From NCBI GenBank assembly GCA_018398805.1, contig JAGFBZ010002551.1:248001-312000 (forward strand): 64,000 nucleotides of DNA, in the 5' to 3' direction. The position numbers were made by a program, and so were the translations under genes. Shown piece by piece: positions 34,258-45,749 of the stretch. This stretch comes from Hirundichthys speculiger. Lineage: Eukaryota; Chordata; Actinopteri; Beloniformes; Exocoetidae. The stretch's first letter is position 1; every line of letters begins with the position of its first letter. The notes below the pieces were generated by a model. The model was not told the origin of the DNA, ran no database searches, and worked only from the letters and a program-made list of their open reading frames with translations.

Positions 34258-35848
34258 TCAATTCAATTCAATTCAATTTTATTTATATAGCGTCTGTTAC
34301 AATGTCAATTGTCTCTTGGCGCTTTACAAAGACCCAGAGCATGACCCCCAAGCAAATCATTAACTAAAATTATTATATTAAATCCAATCAATGATAATGG
34401 AGGTAAAAAAAAAAACTCCCACAGAGGAAGAAAAAAACCTTTAAGCCAAACAGTGGCAAGAAAAAACTCCACTTTAAGAGGAAGAAACCTTGAGCAGGAC
34501 CTGGATCAGATGGGGGGACCTTCCTGATGAAGACCAGCTGAGTAGAGAAAGAAAAAAAGAGGAGAGACAGGACAGAGAGAGGATGGAGGACAGAAATGAC
34601 TGAATATAATGACCATATAAACATAAACAGATGGAGGTAGCAGCACTGGGATTAGATGGTCACTCTGGCCTGCAAATACACAGAAAGAAAAAAAGGGGGG
34701 GGGGGGACAAAACAGCACAACAAACCACAGGAAAGCAAAGAAAATGGAGCACAGTTACAGTAACAAGGTGCTCCCAAATAATTATGAATGAGCTGGAGGA
34801 GGAGGAAGAAGGGAGGAGGAAAGGGAAGGAAAGGGAGAAGTGCGGTGGAGACACCACTCAGCAGATCATGTTGGTGTCTCCCTGCAGCGTAGGCCTATAG
34901 CAGCATAACTATGACGAAGCTGTGATTAAGACGAGCTACTCTAGTCTGAGCCACTACAGCTATAGCTATAACTATTAGCCCCTACACACTATAGTTAAGA
35001 CTAATTGTAGGCTTTACTGAACAGAAATGTTTTCAATTTAGTTTTAAAGATGGAGATAGTATCAGCCTCCTGAACCCAAACTGGTAGCTGGTTCCATAAA
35101 AAAGGTGCCTGGTAGCAGAAGGCCCGTCCTCCAAACCTACTTTTAGATATTCTAGGAACGACGAGTAATCCTGCACTCTGAGAGCGGAGAGCTCTATTAG
35201 GAGCATAACATGCTATCAAGTCTTGTAAATAACGAGGAGCTAGGCCATTAAGGGCCTTATATGTGAGAAACAGAATTTTAAACTCAATTCTAAATTTCAC
35301 GGGAAGCCAATGGAGGGAGGCTAACACGGGAGAGATGTGATCTCGCTTATAGATTCCTGTCAGCACCCTCGCTGCTGCATCCTGGATCAGTTGGAGGCTA
35401 TTTAGCGAGCTTTCAGACATCCTGCTAACAACGCATTACAATAATCCAGACTAGAACTGACAAACGCGTGGATTAATTTTTCGGCATCACCCTGGGAGAG
35501 GATGCTCCTGATTATGGCAACATTTCGGAGATGAAAAAAGGCAGTCTTGCAAACCTGATTAATATGCTGCTTAAATGACATATCCTGATCAAAAATGACT
35601 CCGAGGTTTTTTACAGCTGTGCTGGAAGCCAGCGTAAATCCAGTCAATCCATTCGTCAGGTGTTCGGGACCAAAGACAATAACCTCTGTTTTATCCGAGT
35701 TTAGAAGCAAAAAGTTAGAGGACATCCAGGACTTAATGTCATTAAGACACCCTTGAAGTTTAGCCAAAGGTTTTACTTCCTCTGGTTTCATAGATAAGTA
35801 CAGCTGCGTATCATCAGCGTAGCAATGAAAGTTTATGCCATGAACAGT
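34258..35848 (-). mobile_element. L2-type LINE, 3' fragment (copy 1)
   Basis: On the minus strand it runs from mid reverse transcriptase to a 3' end of AATAAAATTGAATTGAATTG-type tandem repeats. A pentanucleotide tail rather than poly-A is typical of the CR1/L2 group. It starts with the catalytic YADD motif (about 35795-35840, with QLYLSMKPE following) and continues through two frames, 35791-35402 and 35420-35001, offset by a frameshift near 35410. The C-terminal block includes LHWLPVKFRIEFKILFL and ALNGLAPRYLQDL. The non-coding 3' part has purine-rich GAGAGACAGGACAGAGAG. It shares about 1.2 kb with the copy at 45750-47208. Confidence 0.75.
35001..35791 (-). pseudogene. L2-type reverse transcriptase C-terminal relic
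   Basis: Two overlapping frames encode the thumb and C-terminal region of a non-LTR reverse transcriptase. The first has LNSDKTEVIVFGPEHL, LGVIFDQDMSFKQHIN and SSLDYCNALL. The second has LIQDAAARVLTG, HISPVLASLHWLPVKF and LWNQLPVWVQEAD. The order and spacing match the intact LINE frame at 49553-50533. A frameshift near 35410 and the missing N-terminus make it non-functional. Confidence 0.75.
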
Positions 35849-36480
35849 TGACTGAATCTAATTACACATCCTTAAACTCTGCTGTCGTGCAGCTCTGGTG
35901 CGGTTAGTTTGTGGACCGCAGGGTGACCCAACTACAGGCGGGACAGCACATGTTTGAGCTGAAGAGGCTTCCGTAGTCCGCTGGGTCGTGAAGAAGCACG
36001 AGAACACGACGAAAGGAAGTCACGCTAGCAGACGAACGACTTCCAGCCGCTTCGTTTACAGGCTGTTTAGCTAAACGGGCCAACTCTGGGTCAACAGTTG
36101 CGTTGTGTCGCCATTGCTCTTCTGCGATTCGCTTAAGAGCGGTTGCCATGGAAACATGACGCCCTGCCAATTCACCAATGGCAGCGCTGACCGTCGTCAC
36201 GTGACATTTGGTGCCGCGTTTGAAGCTGGAGCGAAAACTGCATGGTGTGAACTGCGCACCGAAATAACGGAGAAGTGAAGCGATGTGAATTGGTGGCACC
36301 CGGATGTGCGGAAAGAAGCTCGGAAGAGACGTTTGCGTGCACGTGTCACCCGGTGTCACGGTTCTTACCGTCGCAGCAGATAAACAGAGAAAGTCAAAGC
36401 TCTGGTCTCCGGTCACTGACAGAAAAGTGGAAACAGATAGCGAGTCTTTGGAGGATTTAAATGTCACGAGAACTGAACTG
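35849..36480 (-). other. Unique CpG-rich block with promoter-like sites and small ORF
   Basis: Repeat-free sequence between two mobile elements. It has a perfect palindrome GTCACGTGAC (36196-36205), a nearby CCAAT (36175), and on the minus strand an 81-codon frame from ATG at 36149 (MATALKRIAEEQWRHNATVD…) to a stop at 35904. I recognise no domain. It could be a first exon, a small protein, or chance in CpG-rich DNA. Confidence 0.3.
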
Positions 36481-37800
36481 AAGTGAATAATACTTTATTA
36501 ACCCCAAAGGAAAGATGGTCTACTGTTATAGAAGAGAGTCAAACAAAAATAAATTAAATAAAAATAAACATGAGTCGGGCAGAGGCAGCACGGTGGCTTA
36601 GTGGTTAGCGCTGTTGCCTCACAGCAGCGTTAGCATGTTCTCCGCGTGCTCCGGGTACTCTGGTTTCCTTTTTTCCTGACTATTAGCCGCTACTTTTGTC
36701 CCACGCTTTAAACCATGAGGTTTATACAGAGATGCACTTTTCTATGAATTTGTCTTCAGCCCTCAGGGGGCGCTCTAGCAGGAAGTGCAAAAACCAAAAA
36801 CAAACCAAGTAGTTAAAGGCTATTCTGTTTTTGTTCAGTAGCCTATGTTAGCTATGCTACTCTACATTCATTTTGTGAGCATCAATACCTGTTATTATTG
36901 GACAAACTGATTAATCCAGGTGTGTCTGACCATTGTAGCTACTTAGACACACCTGGATTTATCAGTTTGTTGGTTCCACAGTGGATTTCAGGGTTCTGAG
37001 CGGACCCGCCGCAGAGGTAAGGTTTTAATTGCAGATGCGGACCGGACACAGCGTGGAGCCAGCAGGTCCGCGATCCGGCTCCAAAGCGAATCCAGCACTG
37101 AGTGCAAGTGGACCCCGATACGGGTCCATTTCGTGGTTCCGTTCCGGATGTCTTTGCTGTGTGGGGGGGTTTCAGTACACAGGAGGAGGAAAAATAAAGC
37201 AACTTGGTTTTAGTGTGCAGGAGGAAAAAGAATAAAACCATCAATGACTTTTCTGTTTTGTTTGATCAGAACTTTTACTGTCGTGTTACAGGTTCTGTTC
37301 AGAAACAATCAGTTCAGGTATGTGAATAAACACTTATGGTACAAACTCTTTCGATATAAATATCTTATTTTTCAGCCTGGATACCGGCGCCTTATAGTCC
37401 GGTGCAGCTTATATGTGACAAAATATATATTTTGTTTATATTTTAGTGGGTGCGGCTTATATTCAGGTGTGCTTTATAGTCCAGAAAATACGGTACATGT
37501 TACAAAACCATCTTATTGTCTTTGTTTTTATGGATTATTAACATTGTTGTTTAATAACATTTATTTTTTTTACTTTACAATGTTTCTCATCCGGACCGGC
37601 GGTCCCGGTCGGCTTCACGTAACTTGTATACCTTGTTGTGTAGCGACGGAGGACTGAATAATGTATCCTCTATTGTGTTATTTGCTAATATTATTTAGAG
37701 AATATACGGCGCTCTTTTCAGTGTTATCCCCGTGTCATTTCAGGGAAAACAGAGACAACACGGCTCTGATACATTTCAGGGCCAACAGCGACCAAACTTT
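36481..37800. mobile_element. Composite ATAAGCCGCAC repeat, second copy
   Basis: It opens with a LINE-type tail read on the minus strand (TTTGGGGTTAATAAAG, about 36490-36515). Then come a SINE-like head (GCACGGTGGCTTAGTGG, 36588) and the palindromic CTTATA-GTCC units. These are in inverse to 20829-22000, including shared flanks such as ACAAAACCATCTTATTGTC and GTAGCGACGGAGGACTGAAT. An adjacent THAP-type exon at 37882 may be part of the parent element. Confidence 0.55.
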
Positions 37801-37881
37801 TCAGAAGAGCAAAGCTCCTAAAAAACTCTTAGCCAGTGATTAGCCAGTGTTTTTCTCTTTCTACAAATATATATTTTTATA

Positions 37882-38086
37882 ATGTCGAGTCGGTCGAGTG
37901 GGAATACATGTTCCGTCATAAACTGTGCCAACAATGGCGTGAAAATTCAACAATGGAAGAAGAAATTATATGAAATACACAAGCCTTTACTGCACGAAGA
38001 CTGCCTTGTTTGCAGAACAAGAAGTTAGGAAGACGTGGGTGAAAAATATCAACAGAAAGGACTTTGTTCCAAATAAATACAGCCGG
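37882..38086 (+). pseudogene. THAP zinc-finger exon relic
   Basis: ATG at 37882 opens MSSRSSGNTCSVINCANNGV, whose C-x4-C pair and N-N match the start of a THAP domain. After a frame change in the middle (near 38010), a second frame reads VRKTWVKNINRKDFVPNKYS, the W-x-x-x-I-x-R-x-D-F-x-P block of THAP. A splice donor GTGAGT follows at 38087. THAP fingers occur at the N-terminus of P-element- and Kolobok-type transposases and of host THAP proteins. The frameshift and missing C-x2-H half make it a relic, probably of the adjoining transposon. Confidence 0.5.
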
Positions 38087-39149
38087 GTGAGTTTTCGTTA
38101 ACATTCAATCTCGTACTACTCATAGTCTCGCTGAGAGTCCCGGACGATTCTGGCCGAAAGAACAGCAGTATGAGGCTACTGTAGCCCTCGGCACTAGCAC
38201 AAGCCTATAAATCAATGAATGAATGAATTAGGAGAATGATAAAATAAATTAAATATAAACATTAACACATAGCCTAATTTACCGCTAGCGTTAACGTTAC
38301 AGTAGCATAATCTTTATGGCTTGTTGACGTTAGTTGTAGCCAGCGTTGCATTTTTCACATATTCCCACAGTTTTTAGTGTTTGATTATGGGAATAGATCA
38401 TGCTATTTCCATAACCAATCATTAAAAACAGCGATAAACTACCTTCATCTGTAACTGGAGGCCACTGCCTAACATCATCAATCCAAGACATGTCTGCGTT
38501 ATCCGTAACAAATGCTCCACGCTGCTGTTTGGGTTAGTTGGTGGAGCACCGCACACTCCAGTTATGTCTGGGCCACTAGGGGGCGCATGTCCACAATTTT
38601 TAAGTCGAAAAGGTCTATAGATGATGGATGGATAAACATGAGTCAGAAACTGTCGGATAGGAGGCATATTTGAAATCTACATGCCATATAGCCTGGCAGC
38701 AGCTGAGCTGATGACATGAAATGCTGCACCGACAGGTAACACAGGTGGACTCCTGCGTGGAAACAGATCCAGCAGTTCAGCATCTGGGGTGCAGAGGTGC
38801 TCTTTCATGGTTGTTGTTCACAGGCACTGAATTCCCTCCTGCTCCTCCCATCAGCCTCTCTGTCATCTTTTGTCCACCTGTATCGTCCGAAATCCACCTG
38901 GACTGATGCCGGAGTCCAGAAAACTCGATCAGCGCTACAGACTCATCCATCCCACCTCCCAGGCACCTCACCATATGATGCCCAGTTTGATTTGATTTTA
39001 TGATCACTATTAATTGAAAAGGGAAAAAAAAAAACATGACAACTGATTCTTTGACTTGGCAGTAATCAGAGGTGGTTCCAGGTGATCTGGGAGGACTTTA
39101 TTTTTAAATAGGTAGAGATACTATTGAGTAAACTTATACAGCTTTTCCA
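38087..39149. other. Non-coding stretch downstream of THAP relic
   Basis: Unique sequence with (AATG)n near 38208-38226. A minus-strand segment around 38440-38500 reads SWIDDVRQWPPVTDEG in one frame, possibly another transposon exon. No gene can be supported. Confidence 0.3.
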
Positions 39150-39157
39150 GATCATAC

Positions 39158-39909
39158 TAAGGGGTGCGAAAAAAAATTGATTCGGCGATATATCGCGATT
39201 TTCGGCTCCCCGATATAATGTTTTTTATTAATTTAAACATTTACTTTTTTTCATCCTTCTTTATCTTAATGCTTTTATAAAACACTTTGAGTTGCCTTTA
39301 TGGATGAAATTGTGCTTGACACGTGGAATGAACACAGGCTCAACATACGTATAAATGTTTTACAGCTTCCCGTTGGCTCGCCGCTGATGTCATGAGGCAG
39401 AGCAGGAAGTTGTTCTTCTCATGTTAGTTTGTGGTTAAAAAAAAAAAAAAGGCCAGTAAAGGTAAATCCACACATCATAATATAGTTAACTGAAGTCTGG
39501 AAATTAAACCTCAAACTGTAGAGTTCATGAGACTCTGATACAACTAGTGGGGAAAAAAAATCAATTTGGCGTGATTTTTGGCTCCCCGATATAATATCGA
39601 TTTTTCAGCTCCTAATATTGATTTTTTAGGAAAATTCATTCATTCACTTAAATGTGCAAAAACACCAATAATAAACAATAAATAGGTTTTTTGGAAGCAA
39701 ATAGTTTTGTCCTCCTCAATTTGTCCTCTGAATGATCAATATCATCTGATGAACATATACAGCAACTTGATTTTTCATCTCTACTTTTAATTTTGATATT
39801 AACTGCGTAGAATATAGTAATATATTGCAATATCATGATAATATTGTATTGTGGCACAAGTATCACGATACATATCGTATTGCGAGATCCTTGCCAATCC
39901 TCCCCCCTA
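39158..39909. mobile_element. hAT element with captured flank (locus 1)
   Basis: Ends TAAGGGGTGCGAAAAAA and GCCAATCCTCCCCCCTA are flanked by an exact 8-bp duplication GATCATAC (39150-39157 and 39910-39917). Inside, 39545-39909 is a smaller complete relative of the element at 56847-57194. Bases 39222-39544 are the inverse of 57195-57524, the sequence that lies directly beside that other element. So this copy appears to carry 320 bp that was once a flank. Confidence 0.75.
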
Positions 39910-39917
39910 GATCATAC

Positions 39918-41299
39918 ACATTTACAGTTCAAAACACCGCATTTAAAAAGCTCCTTTATCACACAGGTTGTCTAAGAAATTAAAAAAAAAAACTACTTAA
40001 AAAAAAAAAAAACTACGCTTGTTTTAAATGATTAATTAGCTGCATTTATGAAGCAACGCACACACATTCACACATTCACCCAAATACCGTTTAACCACTA
40101 GTCATAAACACATCTGTGGATGTTGAACATCTGTCTCAGGGGCCCAAACCCCCAGCGTTCTTCCTCCTGAGCCACATCTGCTGCACCTCTGGAAACCTGG
40201 AAAATCAATCAACTCCTCTGGACTGAGCGAACGTACCTGCAGTCCTTAATACTTGTTTTGAAGGCCAAAATAAAACTGTCACGCAGCCCAGCAGGACGCG
40301 AACATCAGCAGCTACCAGCAGAGAGGAAGCGGTGACAAACCGAAGGAAGCTGAATGTCACTGGAGCGACAGGAGCTGCATCCCAGTAAACACTGGTCTGG
40401 GAATGAAAACAGGAAATCGACACGAGACCCCGCAGTGAGACAGCTGTACAGGCTTTCTAATCTGAATGCCAGCAATTATAACTGTGTTTTTGAATAAAAA
40501 TCATCGCTATCCGGTTATTGGGAGGACTGTGAAGGGCGGGAAAAATGCCAGACACCTTTAGGGGGAAGTAAGTCCCCCTAAATCCAAGTCTTTTTACGTT
40601 TTGTCAAGTCGAGTCTGAGGTCCAAGTCATGTGACTGGAGTCCACGTCTCTGTTAAATGATGTATGTGACATTGCTCTGCGCTGTAATGGGCAGATATTT
40701 ATTTAGCTGAACAAATGAAATATTCTGGAATTCTTAAAATAATCCACTCAATGAACAGGAGCTGTCTTCAAATCAAGCTGTAATTGATGTCGTCATATCC
40801 TGCTGCTGCACAGATGTGATGTAGTTTACTGGGTTACTCATCTAGGCTGCTTCTTTTCTTAAAAAAAAAAAAAAAATTACTGTACTCAAATTTTGAATTT
40901 TGAGCTCAACTGGCATGATTTGGATTGTGCATGAGTTACAGTGGACTGGGCTGAAGTGGAGTAATGATTTGGTTTATATTTAACTTTGTAAACCTATAGT
41001 GTGTTCTGTGTGACGTGCCTTCAGATGATTTTGTTGCAGATTGGCGCCGTAGAAGTAAAGTGAATTAAACTGAACTGTGTGGTGACAGATAATTGTCAAT
41101 TGTAAACTGTCAATAAAACTGTTTTAGATAACTAGTTTTAATACCACAGATAGAATATTTTTGACCCCTTTAACATCATTAAAACTTGGACTTAAATCGT
41201 GTGGCTTCCATAGTGCTGGTGTATCGATATTATCTGTGCAGGTGATGGAGGGATGCACAGAAATTAAGTTTAATTTGCATTAAATCCAATATTAGCATG
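39918..41299. other. Intergenic stretch, no gene supported
   Basis: Unique sequence with A runs at 39980-39989 and 40860-40876. A minus-strand segment 40393-40238 is open and flanked by a good acceptor (TTTTCATTCCCAG) and donor (GTACGT) but encodes nothing I recognise. Confidence 0.35.
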
Positions 41300-42211
41300 T
41301 AAGGGCTAATAGTTTTAGCTATAGTTATAGGAGCTAAGACTAGAGTAGCTCGTCTTAATCACAGCTTCGTCATAGCTATGCTGCTATAGGCCTACGCTGC
41401 AGGGGGACGCCAACATGATCTGCTGAGCGGTGTCTCCACCTCTCTTCTCTCCCTTCCCTCCCTTTCCTCCTCCCTTCTTCCTCCTCCATCTCAATCCATA
41501 GGTAATTAGGAGCACCTTATAACTGTATCTGTGCTCCATTTTTCCCCGTGTAGTTTGTTGTGCTGTTTTTGCCTCCTTTTTCTCTTCTCTTTCTGTATGT
41601 TTGCAGGTCAGAGTTTCCAGAGTTACTAACCTGCAGTTCCCTCCTCTGTCCATCCCAGCGTTTACCTCCACCTGTGTGTAGGTGTGTTCATGGTGACCGG
41701 TGAACTAGTCCTCTGACCATCTCACCTCAGTGTTGCTACCTGCATCTGTTTATATAGTCATTTCTGTAGTTCATGTACTAACAAGGGAACAGTCAGAATA
41801 TAAATGCTGGAATTCTTAGTGCTAAAGTTAATGGATGATAATTATTTATACATTTTGTCTTGTGTAGTGTTGCTGGGGTGTGTGTGCTCTCCTCTCTCTG
41901 TCCTCCATCCTCTCTCTGTCCTGTCTCTCCTCTCTTTTTCTTTCTTTACCCAGCTGGTCTTCATCAGGAAGGTCCCTCCATATGATCCAGGTCCTGTTCA
42001 AGGTTTCTTCCTCTTAAAGTGGAGTTTTTTTCTTGCCACTGTTTGGCTTAAAGGTTTTTTCTTCCTCTGTGGGAGTTTTTTTTACTTGCCATTATCCTTT
42101 ATTAGGATTTATTATTATAATTTTAGTTAATAGTATTTCTCTGTAAAGCGCCTAGAGACAATTGCCATTGTAATAGACGCTATACAAATAAAATTGAATT
42201 GAACTGAATAT
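41300..42211 (+). mobile_element. L2-type LINE 3' non-coding fragment (copy 2)
   Basis: This is in the opposite orientation to the copies at 34258 and 45750. It contains only the 3' non-coding region (GCTATGCTGCTATAGGCC, pyrimidine-rich CTCCTCTCTCTGTCC, AAGGTTTCTTCCTCTTAAAG) and ends AGCGCCTAGAGACAATTGCC … AAATAAAATTGAATTGAAC. No reverse transcriptase sequence remains. Confidence 0.7.
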
Positions 42212-43059
42212 TACAAAAAAAAAATAAAATAAAATTATCCAGCTTCCCCATCGTTTTTTCCAGCCAACATTACATGAATGCTGCATTCACTGAACTCTGA
42301 GGTGAATTTTGCACCTGCAGTTTTGAGCTCCACAGATTTATCCCGGGTCACACGTTTCCGCCCTGAAGTGGCTTTTAGGAGCCATTAGTTTCTCAGCTTT
42401 GATTACTTAGATTGTGCTGGAATAATTTTAACGAATGAGCAGAGCTCTCTGTCATCATAAATGACACTTTCTCCCCTGAGGAGCATTAATCACACTGAAG
42501 GAGGCCTGTGGACCACTCAGACACTAGATGGCGCCCTCCATCCACAATACAGCACCCTGTCTGTTTGTGAGTCTCACCCAGAGGTGACGTGCATGCTGGG
42601 AGGTAATGACTGAGTAACTAGGACAGTATTTATGGAGCCGTGGTATGTGAATATAGATTTTTACTGTAACTCGGCATGAAAGATGTTTGGTTCACATCTG
42701 CTGCGTTCAGTCATGGAAGATAAACATGACGGAGGAAGAAAACTCCAAGATGACTGTGGAAATGGGAGTTTTTAGATCTTAATGTAGGACTGGATTAATT
42801 CAGAAAAAGAGATAAAAAAGCAGATGCATCTCTCTCTCTTTGAAAGTCAAACAAACAAACTCTGACCACGGCAGTTTCAAATTTCTACACATTGTAAATT
42901 TAGTCTTTGCACGGCCAGGAAGCCACAAACTTCTGCAGGACAGACGCCCACAAAAGCAAAAATCATGAGGTCGCTTTGCAAAAAGTGTAATTTTCAATTT
43001 TGTCTCCTGAGCTGAACTTGATTTACTTCCTCTCTTTAGGTCTAAAGATCAGCTCATGT
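42212..43059. other. Intergenic stretch, no feature seen
   Basis: Ordinary unique sequence. No coding exon, RNA or repeat was recognised. Confidence 0.4.
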
Positions 43060-43067
43060 AATTTAAT

Positions 43068-44039
43068 TAGGGCTGGGCAACGATTAAAATTTTTAATCAC
43101 GATTAATCGCATTATTTCCCTGATTAATCGCGATTAATCGCATTGTATACTCAAAATCAAATAATGAATTCAAAAGTAGTGTAAAATCCACTTTTATTTA
43201 AATGTTCTGCTGCCATATGAACTAAAGTGCCATAACATTTGTTGTTCAAACACTTTTAACATCAGCACTTGTCAGTAACACATATTTAGTGTAAATCTCA
43301 TCTTAAAAAATGTAAAATATAATAAAGCTTATTGCCACTGCCAGGGCATTAATGTCATCCTGTTTTTATAAAAAATAAAAAAGAAGTCTACAAACAAAAT
43401 CCCAAAAAAAGATTGTGGCTCAGCAGAATCATAACAGGTAATCTCTCTCAGAAACTTTTAAATCAAATCAAAAATTAAAAAGTGACATTTTAATATGTTT
43501 TTCATTTTTTAATCTAACAAAAAAAAAAAAAAAAGGAAAAAATGCCTGTTTTTTTTTTTTTTTTATATTTCAATTTTAGACATGGATCAAAAATACGAAA
43601 TGAAAAAAATGGTCCACAGGACTGAATTTGTTTTAAAATCAATGACTGGACTTTCAGTTGTCATTACACATCTGAGCCACTAGATGGAGCCGCACTGAAG
43701 TAACCAGTAAGTGAACAGATCTGATGGAACATGGAGGAATGACGCGAAAGTTTTGTTGCAGTCCAGAATTTTCTTTTTCAGACAGAATTGTTATTATTGC
43801 TACCTGAGTTGCTACCTGAACTGTTAAGTATACAGATTTTTATCATTCTTCATGTCTGTTCTAGGTTTTTTCGCATGTTTACCTGCCAATTATTTTCCGG
43901 TTCCGCAGCAGACAGTAACAGACTTTTCAAAACAAAAGCATGTGATCAATGTGCGTTAACGCGCATTAAAATAATTGTCGGCGTTAATAATAAATGGATG
44001 CGTTAACGCGATAATAACGCGTTAACTTGCCCAGCCCTA
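43068..44039. mobile_element. hAT-type MITE (TAGGGCTGGGCAA family), complete
   Basis: Termini TAGGGCTGGGCAACG and GTTAACTTGCCCAGCCCTA are flanked by AATTTAAT (43060-43067) and AATTAAAT (44040-44047), an 8-bp duplication with one change. The left end is rich in GATTAATCGC and the right in GCGTTAACGC words. A second, interrupted copy in inverse lies at 47252-51714. It is non-coding. Confidence 0.8.
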
Positions 44040-44047
44040 AATTAAAT

Positions 44048-45110
44048 TTGATCAAAGCTCGTTCCTGCTGAAAAACCAAACTGTAAAGTGTAACGAGTGG
44101 CCGTGCCGTCATCTCTCAGTCTCTGTTTCCAGGTTTTATGTGTCCGTATGGAGAGCAGAGACGGAGCTGGGAGCATCACAGCTCAGATCAGGGAGCAATA
44201 ACTTTGGGGACTTGTGGGAAATGAAAGAGCTGGGTGGTGTGATTGACTGGAAAGCTTACGAAAACATTGTTTTTGGCCACATTCTGCAGGATTTATGCCG
44301 GGCCCAGGCGGGGTGAGAGAGCAAAGAACTGTGGATACCTGAGGATTTTATGGGATTACAGATTGATTTGCCATGAATGTCTCTTAAAAAGGCTACACGG
44401 CCAGTTTATTGGTTTGAATTTGTGGAAAGAACAAAAGGCATGTTGGAGATTGTGAATTCTGGCCTGGTGGAATTGCAGCTCGGGCTGGAATCCCCGTCAT
44501 ATTTCTGAACGTACCCCACGCAGTTGACGGCACCGGCTGGCAGGTTTCTGGGTTTTACTGGACCGGATGGCAGCTGCCAGTACGGTAAATATCTGGTTGC
44601 AGCTACAAGTAGGCGTCAGGCTGCATTTTAATCAGATCCTTGGGAAGATAAAAAGAAAGCCAAACGTCTTCCAGCAGCGTGGCAGCTCTGTGGTGCCCCG
44701 AAACATCAGTGCAGAGATTTAAAGTTATCTATGCGACTGCAACGTTCATTCTGTACACTGTTTGTCCATAAATGTAGTTTGGGGAATTTTCCTGAAAAAA
44801 ATGGAGAACACAAAGCAAAGAATTTAAAACATATGGATTTTCAGCCGTAGTGGTTAGAGAGGCGGACTGGCTGGACAGGCTGTATTTTGAACTTTGTCAC
44901 TCGACTCGACTCAACTCGACTGGGGCAGCGGCTACTTAGTAGCTTCTGCTGCTTTGATTTAGCAACCTGGAGAAGCCTCCACCAGCTGAACCGGGTCGGC
45001 ACCTCCTTCCCTCTTTATTCAGCAGCTACTGAATTAAAAAAGTCAGTGAGCAGAGACGTTACCTGTCAGAATATTGCCCCTTTTATGGGATCACTGTGAA
45101 CCCACAAACC
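44048..45110. other. Intergenic stretch, no gene supported
   Basis: Unique sequence, with an ACTCGACTCGACTCAACTCG repeat at about 44900-44920. Nothing else was recognised. Confidence 0.35.
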
Positions 45111-45117
45111 AGACCGC

Positions 45118-45640
45118 CTTTTTTTTTGGCACTAGTGCCCTTTGTTGACAGGAAAGAAGGCAGAGAGAGAACGGGGAGGACATGCAGCAAAGGGTCACAT
45201 GGGAGTCGAGCCTGCGTCCGCTACTGTTACGACTCAGCTAGTGAAGAGAGAGGTAACATAAAAGAGAACCCACGATGGTAAGTGGAGTTAGGGAGCTTTA
45301 ATTGACAATATTCCCAACCAAATACACAAGCCAACACTAAAACACCAACAAGTCCCTAAAAAACATCTAGAAGACAAGTGCCACAAACAAAGGGAGGAGC
45401 TGCCCAGTTACACTGCTCCCTGTCCGAATCTGTCCGTTTTTAAACTATCAGCTCCAGGTGTCAGGAATCGTCAATGATTTAAAAGTGGGCGGAGTCTGGT
45501 CCATTCTGCGACAGCGGGAGGTTGTACATCCAGTCGCACCGGACTGAGGACTGTAGCCACTGTTGTTCAAAGTCAACCTAGACACCTACAGGTCTAACGA
45601 GGTGTAACGACCTTAGCCTCTAGCGTGCCTTAAAGCAGCG
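45118..45640 (-). mobile_element. tRNA-derived SINE split by an insertion
   Basis: TTTTTTTTTGGCACTAGTGC at the 3' side (minus-strand reading), then GAGAGAACGGGGAGGACATG and GGGAGTCGAGCCTGCG, parallel the SINE at 11893-12094. The SINE appears to resume near 45535 (GGACTGAGGACTGTAGCC), so about 320 bp between 45220 and 45535 looks inserted. That insert starts TGTTACGACTCAGCTAG and ends near GGTTGTACA, a TG…CA outline that would fit a solo LTR, but I could not confirm a duplication. Confidence 0.4.
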
Positions 45641-45749
45641 CCTGTCGTACTTCTCTATTGCGCCAGGATCCTGCGTACAATGGAGCAGCAAAAAAGACTG
45701 AGAGCTCTTTATGTTTCTTTTACGTATTTTTTGCATGTATGACACAAGT

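Noticed and set aside
40238..40393. Possible minus-strand exon with good acceptor and donor
   Set aside because: The open segment encodes no recognisable protein and no partner exon was found. Splice-like signals of this quality occur by chance in long sequence.
45220..45535. Solo LTR inside a SINE
   Set aside because: The TG…CA outline fits but no target duplication or polyadenylation signal could be confirmed, so it is mentioned only within the SINE entry.
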